A stretch of DNA of 17,994 nt, taken from the NCBI GenBank assembly GCA_036501845.1, contig DASXZO010000050.1, positions 1 through 17,994 of the forward strand, given 5' to 3'. Made by a program: the position numbers and the translations under genes. The stretch comes from JBBREP01 sp036501845 (GTDB lineage Bacteria; Actinomycetota; Acidimicrobiia; IMCC26256; PALSA-610). Shown here one piece after another: positions 1 through 6,817 of the stretch (positions within the stretch are counted from its first letter, which is position 1; each line of letters begins with the position of its first letter). Below the pieces are notes generated by a model, which was given only the letters and a program-made list of their open reading frames with translations, searched no databases and had not been told where the DNA came from.

Positions 1-122
1 GCGCCAGGCGCGGTTGCGGGCGCCGCAGCGGCCGCGTGGGCCGGGCTCGAGGTGCCGAGTGGTGCGAGCAGGGCGAGCGACAGCGCCGCGGTCACGCCGA
101 TCGCGGCGCGCGGAGAAAGCAT
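1..122 (-). CDS. Exported protein, N-terminal fragment (signal peptide only)
   Basis: The ATG at 122 opens a frame that runs off the left edge; about 40 residues are visible. They form a classic Sec signal peptide: short basic start (MLSPR), a hydrophobic Ala/Leu core (residues 6-23), then an SPAHA-A cleavage site near residue 30, followed by an Ala/Pro-rich mature start. A GGGAG ribosome binding site lies 11 bases upstream and a TATCCT box 35 bases upstream. The protein is therefore exported, but nothing of the mature domain is visible, so no function can be given. Alanine-rich coding makes a chance signal peptide slightly possible, but promoter, RBS and signal peptide agree. Confidence 0.65.
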   Translation of the reverse strand, partial: MLSPRAAIGVTAALSLALLAPLGTSSPAHAAAAAPATAPG

Positions 123-157
123 CTGAGTATCGGCTCCCACGAGATGGCTGGAACCGC

Positions 158-163
158 AGGATA
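158..163 (-). promoter_or_regulatory. Candidate -10 box of the exported-protein gene
   Basis: TATCCT on the minus strand, 35 bases before the ATG at 122, with a weak -35-like TGAATC 16 bases upstream. The 128-bp gap 123-250 between the nitroreductase and this gene holds nothing else I can identify. Confidence 0.35.
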
Positions 164-250
164 CGGCCGGTCTCTCATTGATTCACCCCTACAACAGCGG
201 CTGCGAACTTCGTCACACGCCGCGTCGGAGCCACGCGAGCGCGGGCGGGC

Positions 251-880
251 TCAGCTGAAGCGGCGCAGCTCGTCGAGGGGCACGGCGGGACGGATCGGCG
301 GCGAGTAATCCGCGTCGGGGCGGCCGACGAGCACCATCGCGTGAGGCAGCCATTCGGCGGGCAGTGCGAGCGCGTCGCGTGCGGCTTCGGGACAGAAGAT
401 CGGGGCCGCGACCCAACAGGAGGCGTAGCCGAGGTCGGCGGCGGTGAGCATGAGGTTCTCGACTGCGGCGCCGAGCGACAGCAGGGCCATGCCGTACTCG
501 GCCCGTCGGCGTGGCTCGTCGGGGTAGCGGTCGAGCCCGTGCCACGTGAGACAGCCGAGCACCACCGCGGGCGCGTCGAGGATCTTGGCGTGCGACTTGG
601 CCACGAGCTCGTCGACACGTGCGGCGTCGACGCCGTCGCCGGCAAGGTCGGCACGCCAGCGCGCGCCCATGCCGTCGGCAAGAGCCTGCTTCGACGCGGG
701 TTCGATTACCACTACGAAGCGCCACGGCCGCGAGTGGTGCGGCGCGGGCGCGAGACACGCGGCCTCGATCATCGTGTCGAGCGCGTCGCGCGGCACCGCG
801 TCGGGAGCGAAGGCGCGGATCGATCGGCGCGCCTCGACGAACGCCGGTATCGCGTCCTGCCTCTTGTTCGCTGCGCTCAC
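251..880 (-). CDS. FMN nitroreductase, FbiB C-terminal-domain type (probable dehydro-F420-0 reductase)
   Basis: A 209-residue nitroreductase-fold flavoprotein, the length of a single domain. The family signature RRSIRAF is at residues 18-24 (phosphate-binding arginines). The segment APAPHHSRPWRF (44-55) closely resembles the start of the nitroreductase domain of mycobacterial FbiB as I remember it. Mycobacterial FbiB fuses a CofE ligase domain to such a domain, which reduces dehydro-F420-0 with FMNH2. Here the two are separate genes, with this one 76 bases after cofE on the same strand, so the same role is likely in a split form. The only usable start is GTG at 880, and the first seven codons lie inside an 87-bp repeat that also occurs near 9.7 kb. 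No SD stands out. The function is inferred from motif and neighbours; a general nitroreductase remains possible. Confidence 0.85.
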   Translation of the reverse strand: MSAANKRQDAIPAFVEARRSIRAFAPDAVPRDALDTMIEAACLAPAPHHSRPWRFVVVIEPASKQALADGMGARWRADLAGDGVDAARVDELVAKSHAKILDAPAVVLGCLTWHGLDRYPDEPRRRAEYGMALLSLGAAVENLMLTAADLGYASCWVAAPIFCPEAARDALALPAEWLPHAMVLVGRPDADYSPPIRPAVPLDELRRFS

Positions 881-946
881 GGGCCGGCCGGCCTTCCCTC
901 GCTCGGCGAACGCGTGGGGTGGTGGGTGCGCTCGCGCTCGCTCGGC
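860..946 (-). repeat. 87-bp dispersed repeat, copy 1 (cofE - nitroreductase junction)
   Basis: Read on the minus strand, this segment begins GCCGAGCGAGCGCGA and ends AGCGCAGCGAACAAGAGG. It matches 9694-9780 on the plus strand: about 41 of the last 45 positions are identical (one indel), as are about 13 of the first 15, while the middle has diverged. It fills nearly the whole gap after cofE and supplies the GTG start codon and first seven codons of the nitroreductase. Both copies have the same orientation relative to the gene that follows. No protein or transposase is associated. Confidence 0.75.
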
Positions 947-956
947 TGGGCTTCCA

Positions 957-1667
957 TCAGCGGAAAAGATCCTCCGCGGGCGGTCGGATCAGCTCGCGCA
1001 CGCTCGAGTCGCGAAACCACGCCGCGTCGAGGCCGCGCACGATCGCGGCCGGCACCGCGCTCGACTTGCCCATCACCAGCTCGGCCGCGGCGGCGACTTC
1101 GTCGGCGATCGCGATCTCGGTGACTTGCAGAATGCGTCCGGTGGCGTCGGGAGTGTCGCGCAAGTCGAGCACGCCGGCGATGCCGCTCACACCGATGGCG
1201 ACGTCGGTGAGCCCGCGGCGCCACGCGCGCCCGAAGGTGTCGGAGATGATCACTGCAGTGTCCACTCCGTATCGGGCGCGCAGCGCGTCGCGCACATGCT
1301 TGGCCGAGCGGTCGGAGTCGACCGGGAGCAGCGCGGCCCAGCCTTCGTCGACATTGGAAAGGTCGATTCCGGCGTTGGCGCAGATGAATCCGTGGCGGGT
1401 CTCGCTGATCACGAGATCGCCACGGCGGCGCACGATTCGCACCGACTCGCGCTCCACGAGTTCACGCTTGGCGTCGATGTCGTCGCCGAGTTGCACCATG
1501 CGGCCTTCGGCCTTCGACACCACCTTCTGCGTGACGACGATGCAATCGCGCTCCGCGAGTGGTGTGCCCTGCGCCGCTGCGGCGTCGGCGATCGCCACCG
1601 CGAGCTCGAGGCCTTCGGTGACCTCGGCGATACCGGCGATCGGGATGATCTGGAGCGTGGGCGCCAT
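957..1667 (-). CDS. cofE: Coenzyme F420-0:L-glutamate ligase
   Basis: A 236-residue protein of the CofE / FbiB N-terminal family, which adds glutamates to (dehydro-)F420-0 using GTP and a divalent metal. Family motifs are clear: VVTQKVVSKAEGR (residues 45-57), the metal-site region ISETRHGFICANAGID (106-121), and SDTFGRAWRRGLTDVAIG (about 162-179). The length is that of a standalone CofE; the nitroreductase extension found in mycobacterial FbiB is missing and appears as the next gene. The ATG at 1667 lies three bases after the cofD stop, so the two are surely co-transcribed and probably translationally coupled. Confidence 0.95.
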   Translation of the reverse strand: MAPTLQIIPIAGIAEVTEGLELAVAIADAAAAQGTPLAERDCIVVTQKVVSKAEGRMVQLGDDIDAKRELVERESVRIVRRRGDLVISETRHGFICANAGIDLSNVDEGWAALLPVDSDRSAKHVRDALRARYGVDTAVIISDTFGRAWRRGLTDVAIGVSGIAGVLDLRDTPDATGRILQVTEIAIADEVAAAAELVMGKSSAVPAAIVRGLDAAWFRDSSVRELIRPPAEDLFR

Positions 1668-1670
1668 GGA

Positions 1671-2612
1671 CTAGGCGACGGCGGCGAGCGTGCACTGTGC
1701 GAGCTCGGCCGCGATCTGGGGTGAGCGCATGAGCGTCTCGGTCACGACCGGGCGCACACCGGCGGCGCGCACAGCCTCGGCGTGGGCTGCGTCGCGCTCG
1801 TCGATCACGAGCGTGGCGCAGAACTCGCGGTAGTGGCGGGCGACGCCCGCCGGGGACACTTCCACACCCAGCGGCGCCATCAATCGGTCGGCCGGGCCGC
1901 GCACCGGCGCGCCATCGATGATCGGGCACACGGCCACGACGCGATCGCGCCGCCGAACGAGGGCATCGCGCACGCCGGGAATCGCGAGGATCGGCCCGAT
2001 CGAAATGATGGGATTCGACGGGCAGATCACGATCGTGTCGGCGCGGTCGAGCGCGTCGAGCACACCAGGCGCCGGTCGCGCCGTGCCGGCACCGTCGAAG
2101 TCGACCTGGAGCACGGCCGGTTCGGCGCGCTCGCGCACGAACCACTCCTGCATCGCGAGCACTTCGCGCGTGCCGTCGGACCGCGCGCAGGTGATGCGGG
2201 TGCGCACAGAGTCGTTCGTCATCGGCAGGAGGTGCAGGTCGAGCTTCCACGCCGCGGCGACGTCGGCCGTGACCTCGGCGAGCGTGGCGCCGTCACCACG
2301 CATTCTCCGAGTGCGGAAGATGTGGGTGGCGAGGTCGAGGTCGCCGAGGTTGAACCAGTTCGGCTCGCCGTAGCGGGTGAGCGCGTGCATCGTGCGGAAC
2401 GACTCGCCTTCGAGACCCCAGCCCTGCTCGGTGTTCGAGGCGCCGGCGAGCGTGTAGGTGATCGAATCGAGGTCGGGCGACACGTGGAGCCCGAAGAACT
2501 CCTCGTCGTCACCGGTGTTGCCGACGACGGTGATCTCGCTCGGGTCGACACACTGCACGAGGCCGGCGAGGAAGCGCGCTGCGCCGACTCCACCGGCGAG
2601 TGCTGCGAGCAT
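1671..2612 (-). CDS. cofD: 2-phospho-L-lactate / PEP transferase of F420 synthesis (FbiA/CofD)
   Basis: A 313-residue CofD-family enzyme that joins the activated three-carbon acid (LPPG, or EPPG in actinobacteria) to the deazaflavin Fo, giving F420-0 or dehydro-F420-0. The N-terminus has the nucleotide-binding loop LAGGVGAARFLAGL, then the hallmark NTGDDEEFFGLHVSPDLDS (residues about 32-50), and CPSNPIISIGPIL (about 198-210). A GTG codon directly precedes the ATG; I choose the ATG at 2612 because TAGGGT ends exactly six bases upstream, fitting leaderless transcription. First gene of the cofD-cofE-nitroreductase operon. Called fbiA in mycobacteria. Confidence 0.95.
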   Translation of the reverse strand: MLAALAGGVGAARFLAGLVQCVDPSEITVVGNTGDDEEFFGLHVSPDLDSITYTLAGASNTEQGWGLEGESFRTMHALTRYGEPNWFNLGDLDLATHIFRTRRMRGDGATLAEVTADVAAAWKLDLHLLPMTNDSVRTRITCARSDGTREVLAMQEWFVRERAEPAVLQVDFDGAGTARPAPGVLDALDRADTIVICPSNPIISIGPILAIPGVRDALVRRRDRVVAVCPIIDGAPVRGPADRLMAPLGVEVSPAGVARHYREFCATLVIDERDAAHAEAVRAAGVRPVVTETLMRSPQIAAELAQCTLAAVA

Positions 2613-2618
2613 CACGCA

Positions 2619-2624
2619 ACCCTA
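2619..2624 (-). promoter_or_regulatory. TANNNT -10 box for cofD (leaderless)
   Basis: TAGGGT on the minus strand, six bases before the cofD ATG, placing the likely transcript start at the A of the start codon. No convincing -35. Confidence 0.45.
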
Positions 2625-2628
2625 CGCA

Positions 2629-2676
2629 ACACGCGTTCCCGAGCCCGTTGCCAGACCCGTGTCCAAGCCCGTTCGC
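2629..2676 (-). repeat. Four degenerate 12-nt tandem units upstream of cofD
   Basis: On the minus strand the units read GCGAACGGGCTT, GGACACGGGTCT, GGCAACGGGCTC and GGGAACGCGTGT, in register every 12 bases and ending five bases before the cofD -10 box. The first and third differ by two bases; the last is the most degenerate. The register stops at 2677. Confidence 0.6.
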
Positions 2677-2702
2677 AAGGTGATTCCAGGTGCAATCATC
2701 CC

Positions 2703-2715
2703 GCCCCAGCGGGGC
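2703..2715 (-). terminator. Weak GC hairpin downstream of the HbhA-like gene
   Basis: Perfect GCCCC/GGGGC stem of 5 bp with a 3-base loop, 33 bases past the HbhA-like stop. There is no T tract, so it is at best a weak or non-canonical terminator. Confidence 0.25.
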
Positions 2716-2748
2716 AGCTGCACCCGGAACGACCGAAGCGCGGTGTGG

Positions 2749-3108
2749 CTACTTCGAGGGGTTGGTCACGATCTGGCGAGCAGCCTTCACGACGGGCTCG
2801 GCGGCCTTCGACACCGGGTCGGGCAACGCCTCGATGCGGTCGATCACCTGGTCGACGGTGGGCTTGGCCCGGTCGCGCACGTCGGTGGTGAAGGTCTGCG
2901 CGGCCTCGGTGGCGCGGTCGATGTTCGACTTCACCTTGAGGCGGATGTCCTTGGTCTGCTCGCTCACCACGTGGAGCGGCGAACCATTGCCGGCCACCCG
3001 CTCGGTGATCTCCCGCCGGCGGGTCTGCACCTGCTGGAAGCCGAGGACACCGACGCCTACGGCGATGTAACCGGCGTCGGTGAAGGTCTTGCGGACGTCG
3101 ACGCTCAT
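2749..3108 (-). CDS. Small helical protein, HbhA/phasin-like
   Basis: A 119-residue protein starting at ATG 3108, which has a good AGAGGAA ribosome binding site; an in-frame ATG at 3138 lacks one. Residues 12-25 are mildly hydrophobic, residues about 50-95 are a charged, probably amphipathic or coiled helix (EQTKDIRLKVKSNIDRATEA), and the tail is Lys/Ala/Pro-rich (KAAEPVVKAARQ). This pattern resembles actinobacterial heparin-binding haemagglutinin-like and phasin-like proteins, but I see no diagnostic motif. It has its own promoter and lies 133 bp upstream of cofD on the same strand; co-transcription is possible. Function unknown; a surface or lipid-inclusion-associated role is only a guess. 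Confidence 0.8.
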   Translation of the reverse strand: MSVDVRKTFTDAGYIAVGVGVLGFQQVQTRRREITERVAGNGSPLHVVSEQTKDIRLKVKSNIDRATEAAQTFTTDVRDRAKPTVDQVIDRIEALPDPVSKAAEPVVKAARQIVTNPSK

Positions 3109-3126
3109 GGTCGTTCCTCTCGTGAC

Positions 3127-3155
3127 TTGCTTGGTCATGAGTTGCTTGGTCGTGA
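3127..3155 (-). repeat. 15-nt tandem duplication in the leader of the HbhA-like gene
   Basis: On the minus strand CACGACCAAGCAACT is followed directly by CATGACCAAGCAAGT (13 of 15 identical). A weaker third unit overlaps the ribosome binding site. The frame is open through it, so the duplication could be leader or a rarely used N-terminal extension (TTKQL-MTKQV). Confidence 0.55.
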
Positions 3156-3170
3156 CGCGACTGGGTGAAC

Positions 3171-3209
3171 TGCTTGCAGCATAACTCGTTCTGCTAACTA
3201 TTGCAAGCA
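3171..3209. promoter_or_regulatory. Candidate operator: inverted repeat TGCTTGCA - N23 - TGCAAGCA
   Basis: Perfect 8-bp inverted arms at 3171-3178 and 3202-3209 bracket and overlap the -10 and -35 boxes of the HbhA-like promoter. The centre-to-centre distance is 31 bases, about three helical turns, as expected for a dimeric or cooperatively bound repressor. Confidence 0.45.
3178..3206 (-). promoter_or_regulatory. Sigma70-type promoter of the HbhA-like gene
   Basis: On the minus strand TTGCAA (3206-3201), a 17-base spacer, then TATGCT (3183-3178). This is the best-formed housekeeping-type promoter in the window and predicts a leader of about 63 bases before the ATG at 3108. Confidence 0.6.
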
Positions 3210-3264
3210 CTTGGAGAGTGAGCGCGAGCGGCCCCCATACTCGGGGGCGGCTGGGGGCGGCCGT

Positions 3265-3270
3265 TATCCT
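3265..3270 (+). promoter_or_regulatory. TANNNT -10 box for the GT2 gene
   Basis: TATCCT nine bases before ATG 3280, with no ribosome binding site between. This suggests a leaderless or nearly leaderless transcript and is the main reason for choosing 3280 as start. Confidence 0.4.
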
Positions 3271-3279
3271 CGGCACCGC

Positions 3280-6200
3280 ATGCCCGAAGGGAGCGACTCG
3301 GCCGATCACGGCCGCCCGGCTCCGTTCGACCAGGACGGCCCCTCCGACCAGGGCGAACAGGTCGAACGGGGCGAACGGCCGAACCGGCGGGACGTGGGCC
3401 GTCGGGACGCGGGCGAGCGGGACGCGGACCGGCGCGACCGGGGTGGCTACGAGACCGGCCTGGGTGACGAGCCCGATTTCGCCGACTTCTTGGCCGAGAG
3501 CCGGCTCGAGCAGCAATCGGCGGCCACCAAGGCTGCGCAGGCCCACCAGGCTATGACGGCCGCCCTCGCGGGCGCCGACGAGTGGTACTCGGTGGAGGCC
3601 GACCTCAGCGTCGAGGTGCGCCCGCCCGTGGTGGCGATCGTGCCCACACGAGGCGGTGACGGGCTCGAGCGCTGCCTGGCCGCGCTGGCCGAGCAGGACT
3701 ATCCGGGCCTCACAGTGCTGGCCCTCGACGGCTCGCCCGCGGCCGAAGCGCTGGCCGGGCGGGTGGCCGCGGCCGCGCCGCACACGCTCGTGCGCAGGGT
3801 CGAGGACCCGAGCGGCGGGTTGGGGCCGGCGGCAGCCGCGCTGGCCGACGACGTGATCGAGTCGGTGCAGGGCGCCACGTTCTTCGTGTTCTGCGCCGAC
3901 GACGTGGTGCTCGACCGCAACGCGGTGCGGATGCTCGCCGACGAAGCGATCGCGTCGAACGCGGGCATCGTCGGGCCAAAGCTCGTGTCCGACGCGGCGC
4001 GTGACGAACTCGTCGACGTGGGCTGGCTCATCGATCGTTACGGCGAGGCGTGGAGCATCGCCGAGCCCGGAGAGCGCGACCAGGAACAGCACGACGCCGT
4101 GCGCGACGTGTTCTTCGTGTCGGCGCGAGCGATGCTCGTGCGCTGCGACCTGTTCACCGCGCTCGACGGTTTCGACGCGGCGTGCGCCGCGGCCGCGGCA
4201 CGCGACCTCGCGTGGCGCGCGCGCATTGCCGGGGCGCGCGTGGTGGTCGCCCCCGAGGCACGCGCGGCGGTGCTGCCGAAGCCGCCCGAGGCAACACTTG
4301 CGACACCGGTCGACGTGCGCGCGCTCACACGCGGCCGGTTGCGTGCGCTCTACAAGACCGCGGCCACATGGTCGCTCGTATGGACGTTCCCGCTCGCGCT
4401 ACTGCTCATCGTGTTCGAAGCGTTGCTGCAGGCGGTGCGAGGCCGAGCGAGCTACAGCGGCGCGATCCTCGGCGGCGCCGCCGATGCGTTCCGCGACATT
4501 CCTGAACTTCGCACCGAACGTGCGGCCATCCAGAAGGCGCGTGTTGCGCCCGACGCCGATTTGCACCCGTACATGGTGCGCGGGAGTGCGCGCCTGCGCC
4601 GCCTGGTCACGAGACGCCTGCACGTCGACGAGCGCCTCGCGGGCGCGTCGATCCGCACGCGCGCGTTCTTCGGCGGTGGCGACGACGGCGAGCGGAGTTG
4701 GCGGAGCCGCGAGGGGCTCCTGCTCGGAGCGCTGATCGTCGTGTCGCTCGTGGCGACGCGCACATTTGTGTCGGGCGGAACGCCGTCGTTTGCGGGCCTG
4801 CTGAGCTGGCCCCGCGCGTCGACGCTCTTTCACGACTTCAGCGCGGGTCGTCGCAGCACGTTCTTCGGCGCCGACGTGGCGGCCCCGCCGCTCCTCGCCG
4901 CGTGTGGCGCGCTCGTGGCGCTGTTCCTAGGGCACGCCGACCTCGCGCGCACGGCGCTGGTGACCCTCGCGATCCCGGCCGGGATGGTGATCGTGTACCA
5001 GATGCTGCGCCGCACGTCGCTGCGCGCGTGGCCGGCGCTGGCTGCTGCCACGGCTTACGGCGCAAACCCCGTGTCGCGCAACGCGATAGCGCGTGGCGAA
5101 CTCGGCGTGATCGCGCTCTACGTCCTCGCGCCGCTCCTACTGATCATGGTGAGCGGCCGACCGCGGGCTGACAATGCGCCGAGCGCGCGCGTGATGCGCA
5201 CGCGCGACGCCCGCATCGGACGGATCCTGCGCCTCGCGCTGGTCACCGCAGTCGCAATCGCGTGGTGGCCACCAGCAGTGCTGCTGGTGCTGTTGCTCGC
5301 GTGCGCCGACCTCGCCGGCGCCGCGCTCACGGGCGTACAACGGCCCGCCGACGTGCTGCTCGACGTGGTGGCGGACGCTGCGTGCGCGACGGTGGTTGCG
5401 ATCCTGTTGCTGTTGCCATGGAGTGTTGCGTTCGCCTCGGGGGACGGAACGCGGATCGGATTCCAGGCGCGTTCGCCAGTGACGCTGCAGCAGCTCGTCG
5501 GTGTGAACGCCGGGCCGAACGGCGCGGGCTGGCTCGGCCTCGGCCTGCTCGCCGCGGCGGCGTTGCCGCTGCTGATCGCAACGGGTGAGCGGCTGCGTCG
5601 TTCGGTGGCGGCCTGGACGCTGATCGTCTTTGCCGTGGTGGTGCCGCTCGTGGCGCAACACATCTCGGCGCACACGCCGTTGCCCGACATCGACGGGTTC
5701 CTCGTGATCGCCGCACTCGCAATCTCGGTGGCAGTGGGGCTCGGTGTGGCTGCGTTCATCGCCGACCTCCGCACGTTCATCTTCGGCGCGCGCCAACTCG
5801 TCGCCGTGGGTTGCCTCGTAGTGCTCGTGCTGCCACTCATCGCGTGGCTCGGCGACGTTCCCGACGGACGCGTGCATGCGCCCCACACACAATGGAACGA
5901 CGAGCTCTCGTGGATGCCGACGGAGGCCGCGCGCGACGGCGCCTTCCGAGTGTTGTGGCTTGGCCCCGCAGCGTCGTTGCCAGGCGGCAGCGTGCACGCC
6001 GACGGAATCGACTTCAGCGTGACCGACAGCGGCGTCGGTGATGTGCGTTCGTCGTTGCCGCAGACGAGCGAACCGACGCGCCTCGCGGGCGAGTCGGTTG
6101 CGCTCGCCGCCGGCCAGGACACCGAGCGGCTCGGACGCCTCCTCGCACCGATGGCCGTGCGCTACGTGGCCCTGGTCGATCGCGCGGCACCGGACGCGCA

Positions 6201-6738
6201 GGCGCAACCGATCGACCGTCGCCTCGTCCGCGCGCTCGACGCGCAACTCGACCTCGAGCTGTACGACACCGAGACCGGCCTGCGCCTGTATCGCAACGGC
6301 GCGTGGGCACCGAAGACCTCGGTGCTGTCGAACGGTTCGGTGCCGACGGGAGCGGCGGCGAGCCGTGACCCCATCGGTGCGGCGCTCGCCACCGACCTGT
6401 CGGGCGCGCACAAGCTGGGCAACCCGTCGGGCAGCGGCACACTGATGTTGTCGGACAACGCCGGCGCCAAGGCGACGCTCAACGGCAAGACCTTGGCCGG
6501 CGAGACCGCGTTCGGGTGGGCCCACGCGTGGCCGCTGAACACGAGCGGTCACGTGGTGGTGAAGTCGACGCGGTCGTTCATGGCCGACTTCGTGCTGCTC
6601 CTCGCCGCGCTCGGCTGGCTCGCCGTCGCGTTCTTGGCGTTCCGGCCGAGCGCGTTCAGCGTGGTGCGGCCTCGCCGCTCCACGGCGTCAGGCGCGGCGC
6701 CACCAAATGGGCCGCCGGTGAGCGGGGGTGGAGCGTGA
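3280..6738 (+). CDS. GT2 glycosyltransferase fused to a large polytopic membrane domain
   Basis: A 1152-residue protein (ATG 3280; a TTG at 3211 is less likely). Residues 1-85 are a charged, low-complexity cytoplasmic leader rich in Arg/Asp/Gly. A GT2 domain follows from about 117 (VVAIVPTRGG), with the acidic donor/metal motif FCADD near 203-207 and GWLIDRYGEAWS further on. A membrane segment lies at about 363-385; about ten more hydrophobic segments start near 480. A loop of about 200 residues, presumably outside the membrane, precedes a last membrane helix at about 1101-1122. This architecture and length are usual for the actinobacterial GT2 protein found beside DUF5719 and manB. The likely role is transfer of sugars to an envelope glycan via nucleotide-sugar or lipid-linked donors; the exact substrate cannot be told. 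Confidence 0.88.
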   Translation: MPEGSDSADHGRPAPFDQDGPSDQGEQVERGERPNRRDVGRRDAGERDADRRDRGGYETGLGDEPDFADFLAESRLEQQSAATKAAQAHQAMTAALAGADEWYSVEADLSVEVRPPVVAIVPTRGGDGLERCLAALAEQDYPGLTVLALDGSPAAEALAGRVAAAAPHTLVRRVEDPSGGLGPAAAALADDVIESVQGATFFVFCADDVVLDRNAVRMLADEAIASNAGIVGPKLVSDAARDELVDVGWLIDRYGEAWSIAEPGERDQEQHDAVRDVFFVSARAMLVRCDLFTALDGFDAACAAAAARDLAWRARIAGARVVVAPEARAAVLPKPPEATLATPVDVRALTRGRLRALYKTAATWSLVWTFPLALLLIVFEALLQAVRGRASYSGAILGGAADAFRDIPELRTERAAIQKARVAPDADLHPYMVRGSARLRRLVTRRLHVDERLAGASIRTRAFFGGGDDGERSWRSREGLLLGALIVVSLVATRTFVSGGTPSFAGLLSWPRASTLFHDFSAGRRSTFFGADVAAPPLLAACGALVALFLGHADLARTALVTLAIPAGMVIVYQMLRRTSLRAWPALAAATAYGANPVSRNAIARGELGVIALYVLAPLLLIMVSGRPRADNAPSARVMRTRDARIGRILRLALVTAVAIAWWPPAVLLVLLLACADLAGAALTGVQRPADVLLDVVADAACATVVAILLLLPWSVAFASGDGTRIGFQARSPVTLQQLVGVNAGPNGAGWLGLGLLAAAALPLLIATGERLRRSVAAWTLIVFAVVVPLVAQHISAHTPLPDIDGFLVIAALAISVAVGLGVAAFIADLRTFIFGARQLVAVGCLVVLVLPLIAWLGDVPDGRVHAPHTQWNDELSWMPTEAARDGAFRVLWLGPAASLPGGSVHADGIDFSVTDSGVGDVRSSLPQTSEPTRLAGESVALAAGQDTERLGRLLAPMAVRYVALVDRAAPDAQAQPIDRRLVRALDAQLDLELYDTETGLRLYRNGAWAPKTSVLSNGSVPTGAAASRDPIGAALATDLSGAHKLGNPSGSGTLMLSDNAGAKATLNGKTLAGETAFGWAHAWPLNTSGHVVVKSTRSFMADFVLLLAALGWLAVAFLAFRPSAFSVVRPRRSTASGAAPPNGPPVSGGGA
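6711..6733 (+). repeat. 23-bp direct repeat, left copy
   Basis: Core GAGCGGGGGTGGAG, matching 6795-6817 at 21 of 23 positions with an offset of exactly 84 bases. This copy encodes the last residues of the GT2 protein. Confidence 0.8.
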
Positions 6739-6794
6739 GCCCCTCGGGGCGCGAGCGGCGGCGAGCGAACGCCAATGCCGCCCACGCGTTCAAT

Positions 6795-6817
6795 GCCGCT
6801 GGCGAGCGGGGGTGGAG
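6795..6817 (+). repeat. 23-bp direct repeat, right copy
   Basis: Second copy of the repeat at 6711-6733; it ends directly at the DUF5719 ATG and provides its GGTGGAG ribosome binding site. The 84-base unit from the end of the left copy (6734-6817) also contains a GCCCC-TC-GGGGC mini-hairpin and two CAATGCCGC words. Confidence 0.8.

Noticed and set aside
123..250. Riboswitch upstream of the exported protein (such as the c-di-AMP type seen before cell-wall hydrolases)
   Set aside because: The gap is short, and I could not find the conserved core or a consistent fold.
1782..2891. Plus-strand open frame of 369 residues opposite cofD
   Set aside because: Antisense to a clear CofD; composition Arg/His/Gly-rich with no recognisable domain.
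3211..3279. TTG start at 3211 for the GT2 gene
   Set aside because: No ribosome binding site, and the segment would overlap the divergent promoter's inverted repeat; ATG 3280 follows a -10 box.
3109..4092. Long N-terminal extension of the HbhA-like frame
   Set aside because: It would cross the promoter and run antisense to the GT2 gene; a good ribosome binding site marks the start at 3108.
5137..6552. Minus-strand open frame of 471 residues opposite the GT2 gene
   Set aside because: Highly Arg/His-rich translation without motifs; antisense shadow caused by high GC content.
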